From contig JAVGWX010000005.1 in NCBI GenBank assembly GCA_036924085.1, forward strand, positions 99,482,672 to 99,546,671: a stretch of DNA of 64,000 nt, written 5' to 3'. The translations under genes and the position numbers were made by a program. Position 1 is the stretch's first letter; each line of letters starts with the position of its first letter. The notes below the pieces were generated by a model. It was not told the DNA's origin, did not search any database, and saw only the letters and a list, made by a program, of their open reading frames with translations. Origin of the DNA: Ariolimax columbianus. Taxonomy: Eukaryota; Mollusca; Gastropoda; Stylommatophora; Arionidae. This document shows positions 41,035 to 50,759 of this stretch, in pieces.

Positions 41035-42310
41035 TTCTACATTTTGTTGCACTGACATACTTGAGTGAGTTTAGTCATCTATCTTAAACTGTTACACTGA
41101 CATATTTGAGAGAGTTTAGTCATCTATCTTATACTGTTACACTGATATACTTGAGAGAGTTTAGTCATCTATCTTAAACTGTTACACTGACATACTTGAG
41201 AGAACTTACGTCATCTATCTTAAACTATATGTTACACTGGTATACTTGAGAGAGTTTAGTCATCTATCTTAAACTATCTGTTACACTGACATACTTGAGA
41301 GAGTTTAGTCATCTATCTTAAACTATCTGTTACACTGACATACTTGAGAGAGTTTAGTCATCTATCTTAAACTGTTACACTGGCATACTTGAGAGAGTTT
41401 AGTCATCTATCTTAAACTGTTACACTGACATACTTGAGAGAACTTAGTCATCTATCTTAAACTGTTACACTGACATACTTGAGAGAGTTTAGTCATCTAT
41501 CTTATACTGTTACACTGATATACTTGAGAGAGTTTAGTCATCTATCTTAAACTGTTACACTGACGTGCTTGAGAGAGTTTAGTCATCTATCTTAACTTAT
41601 CTGTTACACTGACATACTTAAGAGAGTTTAGTCATCTATCTTAAACTATCTGTTACACTGACATACTTGAGAGAGTTTTGTCATCTATCTTAAACTATCT
41701 GTTACACTGACATACTTGAGAGAGTTTAGTCATCTATCTTAAACTATCTGTTACACTGGCATACTTGAGAGAGTTTAGTTATCTATCTTAAACTGTTACA
41801 CTGGCATACTTGAGAGAGTTTAGTCATCTATCTTAAACTGTTACACTGACATACTTGAGAGAACTTACGTCATCTATCTTAAACTGTTACACTGACATAC
41901 TTGAGAGAGTTTAGTCATCTATCTTATACTGTTACACTGATATACTTGAGAGAGTTTAGTCATCTATCTTAAACTGTTACACTGACGTGCTTGAGAGAGT
42001 TTAGTCATCTATCTTAACGTATCTGTTACACTGACATACTTAAGAGAGTTTAGTCATCTATCATAAACTGTGTGTTATTCTGACATTCTTGAGAGAGTTT
42101 AGTCATCTATCATAAACTGTGTGTTATTCTGACATACTTGAAAGAGTTTAGTCTATCTTAAACTATATGTTACACTGATGTACTTCAGAGAATATATAGT
42201 CTATCTTAAACTATCTGTTACACTGACATACTTGAGTGAGTTTAGTCATCTATCTTAAACTGTTACACTGACATACTTGAGAGAATTTAGTCATCTATCT
42301 TTAACTTCCC
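41035..42310. repeat. 45 to 50-base minisatellite, about 27 copies
   Basis: Unit ACTTGAGAGAGTTTAGTCATC followed by TATCTTAAACTGTTACACTGACAT; a longer form has AACTATCTGTTAC. Groups of units recur in the same order (for example the block with GACGTGCTTG at 41564 and again at 41984), so higher-order duplication has occurred. Confidence 0.97.
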
Positions 42311-42840
42311 TTCACTTACTTTAAGAAAAAAGTTACACTAAAAAAAATGGAAACATACCAAATATGTGCTGTGCACAAAATACAAACATTTTTTATGAAC
42401 AAGGAAAAAGAAAAACAACAACACTAGGAAAACCAAGCAGAAACAAAAAATAAACTGCATCATGAAATCTGCTTTTAGCAGAAAAATGAAAACAAAATAC
42501 ATTTTTAGAAACTAGCAGCTCTATACGCCAATAAACCAAAGTTTACAATAGCAAAAATCAAAATGAAAACAAAACATAAACATCACAAATAAATGGACAT
42601 AAAAACTATATTTTCAATGTACAATAAATGATTAAAAAAAATTACATCAGAAACATCACAAACATATGCATAAATACCAACATTTTCAGTGGCAACATAA
42701 AAATGTTGATAAAAAAACCCAACAGAAACCAAATAGAAAACATCAACTTCTGAACTAAACGCATAAAAAACCAATTTCTTCAAACAAAATAAAAAAAGCA
42801 AGCATTGAGCTGTGTTTTCTGTCCTGTATCCAATCCCATG
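42310..42840. other. AT-rich, A-rich intron sequence
   Basis: Scattered AAAACATAAACATC-like phrases but no clean period. No exon recognised. Confidence 0.45.
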
Positions 42841-43225
42841 TCCTCATGTGAGACCCATGCTAGATCCCTATGTGGTTCCCGGAGACCCTTACTGTGCAGG
42901 AAGAATAGTTTCACCACAAAAGTAAAGATCTTGTTTACACACCATGCAGTATATTAGGCATACGGAGTTAGGCCCATTATTTACTTGACTAATGGCACAC
43001 TAGGAGTGATGTGGGCAGCATCACGTCGGATGCCTTTACTTCTCAGACTTGTTCTGGAACTCAATTCTTTAAGTTGGGTTGACCTAGAAACAATTTACAA
43101 TTTTAAAAAATATCCCGCATCAATTGGGACTGAACCTAGATAGCTCGGTTGTATTTTAATGTCTGTTATAAAAGATGACTAAAAAGGGTTGTGCATGGAG
43201 AAGGATCACATGCAACTATTAATAA
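42840..43225. repeat. Dispersed repeat family E, inverted copy
   Basis: GGCCCATTATTTACTTGACTAATGG onward is the reverse complement of 28960-29130. On the minus strand TAGGTTCAGTCCCAATTG resembles a Pol III B-box. Confidence 0.65.
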
Positions 43226-43284
43226 CAACATGACATGGAGATTATCATTAGATGATTTCACTTAGATGATCTTCATATAAACAA

Positions 43285-43775
43285 GAGAGTGATTGAGAGA
43301 GAGAGAGAGAGAGAGAGATAAATAGAGACAGAGAGAGAAAGATAGTATTGGAGGAGATAAAGGGGCAGAAAGAGAAAAGAGAGGGAAGAGAGAGAGGAAG
43401 GAGAAAGAGAAGAGAGAAAGAGAAGAAGAATAGAGAGTATAGATAGAAGAAAGAGATTAAGGAGAAGAGGAGAAAGAGAGAGGGAGAGGAGAAAGAGTGT
43501 GAGAGGAGAAAAAGAGAGAGAGAGAGGTAGTTTTGAAGGAGATATAGAGAGGCAGAAAGGAGAGAGATTGAGGAGAAAGAAGAGAGAGGGGAGGAGAGGA
43601 AGAGGAGAGAGAAGAAAGAGAGAGAGGAGAAAGAGTAAAATGAGAGAGAGGTAGTTTTGGAGGAGATAAAGAGGGGCAGAAAGAGAGGAGGGAGATGGAG
43701 AGGGAGAAGAGAGAGAATAGTGAGAGAAAAAAGATATATATATATATAGGGAGAGGAGAAAGAGAGAATGAACAG
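43285..43775. repeat. Purine-rich (GA)n-type tract, about 490 bases
   Basis: Dense GAGAGA, GGAGAAAG and GAGGAGAT motifs, nearly all purine on the plus strand, with a short (TA)n near 43735. A higher-order phrase (AGGTAGTTTTGGAGGAGATA...GGCAGAAAG) recurs at 43340, 43526 and 43650. Long Leu/Ser frames on the minus strand are artefacts. Confidence 0.95.
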
Positions 43776-43917
43776 TTACAACCAAGCTGGGATAAGTTTA
43801 CAAAACTCAACAGTATGTTATGATTGACAGAATTTACTGCACTGCGGACAGTCGCACAGCTGCTCATTCTCTGACAGCTAATGGTGACGGCTATGTACAC
43901 TGGTGGTTGATGTAGTT

Positions 43918-44137
43918 CACTCGTAGTACACACTCTTGATCTGTTCTCTCAGGCATTCCTCCTTGTCCAAACAAGGCTTGATTCCAGACCTCTGCAGCCT
44001 GCAGGATGCTGACTCGGCAACTGCAACATCAGCATCTAGCAGGTGGTCATTGGTTGAGTTCGGTGTGCCTCCTCTAGTCTTGTCTAATGTCTTCACCATG
44101 GGTGCTTTTGAAGTCAATATGTCCCCACTTTCACTGC
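43918..44137 (-). CDS. Possible extra exon or coding fragment of unknown origin
   Basis: A minus-strand frame after a possible acceptor (TTTACTGCAG/TGAAAG at 44138) reads SESGDILTSKAPMVKTLDKT, then LLDADVAVAESASCRLQR and CLDKEECLREQIKSVYYE before a stop at about 43915. Entering in phase 2, as exon C1 leaves it, the frame is open throughout, and a phase-2 donor (CAGAG/GTCTGG) lies inside. Vertebrate KIF1B has additional low-complexity exon sequence at this place in the protein, so an optional exon is possible. Against this, the right half resembles sequence near 26080, which suggests a repeat. Confidence 0.3.
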
Positions 44138-44139
44138 AG

Positions 44140-44775
44140 TAAACACTAATATTACCAGGGCAGTAGGTTCCCAGACTTCCCTGAAGGTTTGAGGTCAGTA
44201 TGTTGGCTTGAGTGGATAGCTGACATAATAGACAAACCAGAACAAGAAAGGATAGAAGACAGAATATATGATGACTGACATAAGCAGCAAGTAAGTATAA
44301 ATAGATACTGTTTATCAATGAAAAAACACAAAGTAATAATAAACATAAGTTAAAACAATACCAGATCAAAAGTCATAAAGAATAAAACCTGAGCTCAGTA
44401 AATATCAGATCAACTACAACAAAGAACAAAGCACTGTACTAAATGTACTATATCAACAAATGTTCTTTGTCAAGGTAAAAACGTACACGATTAATAAATG
44501 TGAACAAAGCCATATGAAACTCAAGATAAAAATTACAGGCAAAATGTGGACCTAAGTAAAGGACAGCATTGAGAACAATTGAAAATCACAACCAAAAATA
44601 TACAGGCTTTAAAAAATGTGTGTTTTGTGTAGCATAGAAGGATTGAAATGGTATGATAAGATCCCTAATGTGAAACTGTTGGACAGAATCAGACAAATAA
44701 CAGTGGAACAGGAGGTCAGGAGAAGATGCTGGTGCTGAATGGTATATACATCAAGGAAACAAGCTGATAGAATTA
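44140..44775. other. Unassigned AT-rich intron sequence
   Basis: No recognised element or splice-bounded frame. Confidence 0.4.
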
Positions 44776-45175
44776 CAAGGTGGAATCAAGATGCTGAGCA
44801 GTGAATGAGCTGTTGTGCTCAGCAACTCAAAGCAGGCTGCTAGCATTAGGGCCAGCAGCCCAATACTGACTGCTAGTGTCAGGGCCAGTGACCCAGAGCT
44901 GTCAAGCCCCTTCTTCACCTATACCTGGTGATCCTGGATATCAGGCTGTAACAAGATAGACTGGCTAAGTAGAAGGGATCAAAGAGGGAAGATTTAGCCC
45001 GTTACCCACAAATGCCATGCTGGAGTCGGATGTGTCGGACCGAAAGGTGCAAGTATCACAATGAAGCTGCAAACTTCAGCACAGCGCAAATCTTTCTCCA
45101 GAATACAACCTGCTACTTACAAGATCCTTTTCAGGCTTCATAGTTCGAGTTTGAGAATGAAGATGAAGAAGAAGA
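44775..45175 (+). mobile_element. SINE-like element family B, long copy 2
   Basis: It matches 7815-8190 along its whole length: AAGATGCTGAGCAGTG, GTCAGGGCCAGTGACCC, GTGATCCTGGAT, GACTGGCTAAG, the core GAGTCGGATGTGTCGGACCG, and a (GAAGAT/GAA)n end at 45155-45175. An internal GCTAGCATTAGGGCCAG duplication makes it slightly longer. Confidence 0.8.
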
Positions 45176-45254
45176 TTTACAAGACAGTCTCTGTTCTGAA
45201 GCCCCCAGGGTAATAGAAATACAATTAAATAAAAGTTTCCTGAGACAGACATAT

Positions 45255-47346
45255 TATGACCTGGAGGGGGTAAAAGCAGATGGCTCAGGAAAGGAGGACT
45301 TTGAAAGAACTAAAGCAGATGGCTCAGGAAAGGAGGACGGAGAGAGCTAAAGCTGATGGCTCAGGAAAGGAGGATGGAGAGAGCTAAAGCAGATGGCTCA
45401 GGAAAGGAGGAGAGAACTAAAGCTGATGGCTCAAGAAAGGAGGATGGAGAGAGCTAAAGCTGATGGCTCAGGAAAGGAGGATGGAGAGAGCTAAAGCTGA
45501 TGGCTCAGGAAAGGAGGATGGAGAGAGCTAAAGCAGATGGCTCAGGAAAGGAGGATGGAGAGAGCTAAAGCTGTTGGCTCAGGAAAGGAGGATGGAGAGA
45601 GCTAAAGCTGATGGCTCAGGAAAGGAGGATGGAGAGAACTAAAGCTGATGGCTCAGGAAAGGAGGACGGAGAGAACTAAAGCTGATGGCTCAGGAAAGGA
45701 GGATGGAGAGAGCTAAAGCTGATGGCTCAGGAAAGGAGGACGGAGAGAACTAAAGCTGATGGCTCAAGAAAGGAGGATGGAGAGAGCTAAAGCTGATGGC
45801 TCAGGAAAGGAGGACGGAGAGAACTAAAGCTGATGGCTCAAGAAAGGAGGATGGACAGAGCTAAAGCTGATGGCTCAGGAAAGGAGGACGGAGAGAACTA
45901 AAGCTGATGGCTCAAGAAAGGAGGATGGAGAGCTACAGCTGATGGCTCAGGAAAGGAGGACGGAGAGAACTAAAGCTGATGGATCAAGAAAGGAGGATGG
46001 AGAGAGATAAAGCTGATGGCTCAGGAAAGGAGGATGGAGAGAGTTAAAGCAGATGGCTCAGGAAAGGAGGATGGAGAGAGCTAAAGCTGTTGGCTCAGGA
46101 AAGGAGGATGGAGAGAGCTAAAGCTGATGGCGCCCCAGGAAAGGACTTGGAGAGAGCTAAAGCTGATGGCTCCCCAGGAAAGAACTTGGAGAGAGCTAAG
46201 GCTGATGGCTCAGGAAAGGAGGACGGAGAGAGCTAAAGCTGATGGTTCCCCAGGAAAGGAGGACAGAGAGAGCTCAAGCAGATGGCTCAGGAAAGGAGGA
46301 CGGAGACAGCTAAAGCAGATGGCCCAGGAAAGGACGGAGAGAGCTAAAGCAGATGGCTCAGGAAAGGAGGACGGAGACAGCTAAAGCAGATGGCTCAGGA
46401 AAGGACGGAGAGAGCTAAAGCAGATGGCTCAGGAAAGGAGGACGGAGAAAGATAAAGCAGATGGCGCCCCAGGAAAGGAGGACGGAGAGAGCTAAAGCAG
46501 ATGGCTCCCCAGGAAAGGAGGACGGAGAAAGCTAAAGCAGATGGCTCCCCAGGAAAGGAGGACAGAGAGAGCTAAAGGAGATGGTTCTCCAGGAAAGGAG
46601 GACGGAGAGCTAAAGCAGATGGCTCCCCAGGAAAGGAGGACGGAGAAAGCTAAAGCAGATGGCTCCCCAGGAAAGGAGGACAGAGAGAGCTAAAGGAGAT
46701 GGCTCTCCAGGAAAGGAGGACGGAGAGCTAAAGCAGATGGCTCCCCAGGAAAGGAGGACAGAGAGAGCTAAAGGAGATGGCTCTCCAGGAAAGGAGGACG
46801 GAGAGCTAAAGCAGATGGCTCCCCAGGAAAGGAGAACGGAGAGAGCTAAAACTGATGGCTCAGGAAAGGAGAAGAGAACTAGAGCAGATTGCTTAGGAAA
46901 GGAGGACTTGGAGAGAGCTAAAGCAGATGGCTCCCCAGGAAAGAACTTGGAGAGAGCTAAAGCAGATAGCTCCTCAGGAAAGGAGGACTTGGAGAGAGCT
47001 TAAGCAGATGGCTCAGGAAAGGACAAAGAGAACTAAAGCAGATGGCTCCTCGGGAAATGAGAACTAAGAGAGAACTAAAGAACATAGCTCCTCAGGAAAG
47101 GAGGAATTTGAGAGAGCTAAAGCAGATGACTCCTCGGGAAAGGAGGAATTTGAGAGAGCTAAAGCAGATGGCTCTTCAGGAAAGGAGGAATTTGAGAGAG
47201 CTAAAGCAGATGCTGCCTCAGGAAAGAAGGACTTGAAGAGAAATAAAACAGATGGCTCCTCAGGAAAGGAGGAATTTGAGAGAGCTAAAGCAGATGCTGC
47301 CTCAGGAAAGAAGGACTTGAAGAGAAATAAAACAGATGGCTCCTCA
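45255..47346. repeat. Large 37 to 40-base minisatellite, about 55 copies
   Basis: Basic unit GAGAGAGCTAAAGCTGATGG followed by CTCAGGAAAGGAGGATG (37 bases). A 40-base form with CTCCCCAGG appears from 46130, and later units carry GACTTGGAGAGAG or GAATTTGAGAGAG. Unit types are ordered left to right, showing stepwise growth. Open frames of the GKEDGERAKADG type exist in places but shift when 37- and 40-base units mix, so no protein is proposed. Confidence 0.97.
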
Positions 47347-48299
47347 GGCTACTGGTATTGGGTTCATTGAACTCTTTACAACTTTACTTTGGTGGCAGTT
47401 ACAGCAGTTCTTACATCTCAAGGTATACTTGACAAGGTGGATGGGGTCTGCCTGGTTTTAGTGGAATGCAAGACTCTTCAGCAAGCTCACCACTATGATG
47501 ATCACAGTGTCGATATCAACCTCATTGACCTGACTGCTATGACAGCATCTTTCCAGAAGCGTGACATGGACTGGAGGTGATGGTCTTGATCAGTATGTTT
47601 GTTAGTGACAATGATTATGAAGACAAATATCTTTCTCAACACTTAAAACAATTGATTAGTATATTTCACCTGACCCTGATGTCAATCATCACTCCCATTT
47701 TCTGTATTATATTCAGCGTTCATTCTCGACTCTTGCCTTTTTGTGTGGAGAAAATTTAGTATTTTCTATTTAATGAGCCACAAAGTGTGGGTCCACTACT
47801 TAAAAAAATATTGTTTTATTTTTGGTATGCACAATGATCTAATGAAAATGTGAACACAATGATCTAATGAAAATGTGACTTTTTAAAATTTGTAAGTGAC
47901 TTGAAGGTGAATCAAGCACTTCAGTACATAAATGGTATTCATTGTCTGGTACAATCAACATTAATAACAAGTCAGAAAACACATTTCAGAAATTTGCCAG
48001 AATGATCGACCCACCAAAGTTAGCAGTGAAAGCTCAGCAACAACTAAACATACATGATCAAATATGACTATATTAATATATGAAAGCAGCTGGAGCAACA
48101 CCATGCAAACAGCAGACTTAAAACACATAAAGAATGATCTATATAACTAAAAATAAATCAACAAAAGAAAGAAATTTACCAAATACTGAAGAAAAGAAAA
48201 CAGTGCAAAATTCAAACGGGCAAAAAACTCACATTATTTATATTTATAAATGACCTACTAAACAGTGAGACACAAACAAAATATTGAAATGTCCCTGAC
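47347..48299. other. Intron downstream of exon C1; contains an unexplained 63-codon frame
   Basis: At 47389-47580 the plus strand has an open frame with balanced, protein-like composition (LDKVDGVCLVLVECK, then LIDLTAMTASFQKRDMDW) immediately after the minisatellite. No family was recognised and the opposite strand is not open. The rest is AT-rich with a two-copy phrase ACAATGATCTAATGAAAATGTG at 47830-47880. Confidence 0.35.
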
Positions 48300-48440
48300 C
48301 TTGAAGGAATGAGGGTGCGGAAATTAAAAACATTTTGCTGCCCGCAGGCTGACAGGCAGTGGAATATGTCTTCTTTGGTCTCGGGTGTGTCCGGGGAAAG
48401 GTCTTCATTGTAAACCTCTCGCATCAGAGTCAGTCGGTGT
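48300..48440 (-). CDS. unc-104: KIF1-type kinesin, exon C1 (alternative to C2)
   Basis: This 141-base exon encodes HRLTLMREVYNEDLSPDTPE, then TKEDIFHCLSACGQQNVFNF and RTLIPS. Its first half aligns with exon C2 ([22 protein letters not shown]); its second half does not resemble [14 protein letters not shown]. The acceptor CCTATAG/ACACC is in phase 2 and fits exon B. The donor TCAAG/GTCAGGG is in phase 2 and fits exon D directly. Lengths 141 and 138 are both multiples of 3, so either exon, or both, can be used without frameshift. Protein evidence for its use is lacking. Confidence 0.75.
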
Positions 48441-48444
48441 CTAT

Positions 48445-48850
48445 AGGAGTCATTGCAGAGGTTGGAGGTTTATTGGTGGGGTTATAGGGAATGGTGTATG
48501 AGGGGAAGGGCACCCACGAAGGTGGTGGCCAATTGGTGGTTCCGTAGGTATACAGGGAATTGTGTTTGGAGGTGTATAGAGATGAGGATTCATTGGTGGA
48601 CCCATGGAAATACAGGCAATTGTGTATGGGAGGTCCACATTGATGGGGGTGCATTTATAAACCCGCGTGTATATGGGGAATGTTGTATAGAGTATGGGGG
48701 GGGGTTCCGACAAAAGTGAGGTGTGGGTGTCATTAGCAGGGCAATGAGAATACATGTAATTATCAAAGGTTGGGACACAAGGTAATATCATTAGCGGGGC
48801 AATGGGAATACATGTAATTATCAAAGGTTGGGACACAAGGTAATACCACA
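48445..48850. repeat. Degenerate 45 to 65-base repeats upstream of exon C1
   Basis: Phrases such as TTGGTGG-TAGGGAATGGTGTATG and GGAATACAGG-AATTGTGT recur with spacing of 45 to 60 bases. At 48731-48845 a 58-base unit (ATTAGCAGGGCAATGAGAATA...) is present twice almost perfectly. The array begins within 30 bases of the exon C1 acceptor. Confidence 0.75.
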
Positions 48851-49785
48851 ATTAGCACATGGAAGGAGTTGAAATAGTTCCCAATGTGGAAGATTAGAGC
48901 ACAAAGGGATCGGATTAGTTAAAAGTGAATGTAATCAGTTTGAAGTGAGTTCATTTATGTTTAAAATCCATGCACAAATATATTACAATTTCAACCCAAA
49001 TTTGTATCAGATAAGAGCAAGTAATTCATGCCAAAATTGTCATATATTTTAATATATTAGAAAAAAATAAAAAACATGTAAGTTTTTTTTCTCAAGTTTT
49101 TGGGGAAATAGAAAGGAAGATTAAGATTTATAGTGGCAAAGAAGAATTGAATATTTTCATGTCCCCCATCATGTCCCAAAAAATTGAATACAGATAAGAA
49201 AACATAAGCAAAGGATTTTCATAAATGAGGAAAAGGAACATCATAAGGCATCCCAATTACAAAATAAACAAGAGTATAATACCCAACATTTTAGGTGCAA
49301 ACCCAAGGTTAGATATTTATCAGGTTCATAGGGGAGAAGGTGCAGAAAGAAATGTTAATAATTTAAGGTATAAAAAGGTATATTTAAGGCGTATTTATTT
49401 TAGTTTACATTTTATTGGAGCAGGAAGGGAGGGAGGTGGTTAGTTTTAGTGTAAGAAAGGAGGTAATGGATGGGGTTTGAGTATGGTCATGGTTCCCAGG
49501 CAAGCAGCATAAGAATAGATACAAATACCCCAAGATAAGTACATTTTCAAAGGACCCAAAAAATTGGAATATAAATTCTTTTAAATCTGGCAAGTTCTAC
49601 TAACTTCGTTTGTTCCACACCCCACCATATCACAAACTGCTCAACATGGCTATCTGATCAAAACATGTACACAACAGCCGAGCATGAACAATTACTTTGC
49701 AACTTGTACTTCCTACATGTCCACAGCTGTCTGTGCACAGTTTGTACAGTCTATAACACAGATAGAAAACCCTCCTCACTACAGC
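48850..49785. other. Unassigned AT-rich intron sequence
   Basis: No recognised gene, LINE or SINE content. Confidence 0.4.
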
Positions 49786-49829
49786 CTGTAGATCAGCATT
49801 TCTCAACCTTTCTATCCTTGAGGAACTCT

Positions 49830-50755
49830 TTCAATAATTGCCAGGTGTTCAGATACCCCACATTCAAAGTAGTACATCTACAGATTGAATTACGTTAGTG
49901 CGATCAGTCAGTGGTAACTACAATAATCGAATGATATGTATTAATAGATTTGATTTAATTCTAAATAAAATGTAACAATTTATTGGCAATGTTAAACAGC
50001 AAAGCTCTACTAACCATCACTGTTCCAATAAGTATAATCTATTGTTGTTGTGTTTTGTGGTTGTCTATCGCAGGTGATTACTTATTTACTGGGTACCACG
50101 TCAAACATCATTTTTCCAATGTTCGGTCACGTGGATTGTCTTGTCGTCCCCCATCAACATGTCCCACATATTACATGTTTCCAGAAGGTTTGTGCAGATC
50201 ATCAGGTGGTCTGGGTGTTGTGTTGCTCCACATTCACATGTCTCATCATACCAGTATCCCCATCTCTTTAAGATCTTCCTGCATTATGATACACCAGTAT
50301 GAAATCTATTTAGTCACTACCATGTTGCATAAGGCAAGTGGTGTCCAGGCGCAGGTTCCTCCCACAGCTCAATACAGTAGACCTACATAAGTTCATTCCA
50401 TTTTTCGATGCAACATTTTCTGGGACCAGTCTGTAGAGGCTGTATTGACTGTAAGAAACTTTGACTAGACATCAGTCTTGTGCACCTCATCTGGTATCCA
50501 AACACAGGGTGCCTTGTGTCGTTTATCTGTCTCACTCTTTAGATTTCTGATGTGGCAATCCTTCGTGTCTCAGGTGGTGGGTGATATGTCTACATTTGGT
50601 ATGTATCACTGATGATGAAGACCACTCTCTTTGTTCATCCATCTGGACTACGTTTGGTCAGTCGATAAGTTCGAAGGTAACCGAGAAGCCCAATGCAGGT
50701 CAGGAAAGACCTTTGACAGTGTGGGCAGGGAATGTTCACTCATTTCACTGGTTTT
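49830..50755. other. Interior of hAT-like element, unassigned
   Basis: Two short plus-strand frames overlap at 49983-50390. They contain cysteine- and histidine-rich stretches but show no recognised domain. Confidence 0.35.
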
Positions 50756-50759
50756 TCTA

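Noticed and set aside
43273..43933. Leucine/serine-rich frames resembling membrane proteins
   Set aside because: Direct translation of the pyrimidine strand of a GA-rich tract; the apparent transmembrane character is a composition artefact.
46127..47236. Repetitive charged protein (ERRTERAKADGSPGKED)
   Set aside because: Lies inside the 37/40-base array. Unit length changes break the frame every few hundred bases, and each open piece uses a repeat-internal ATG.
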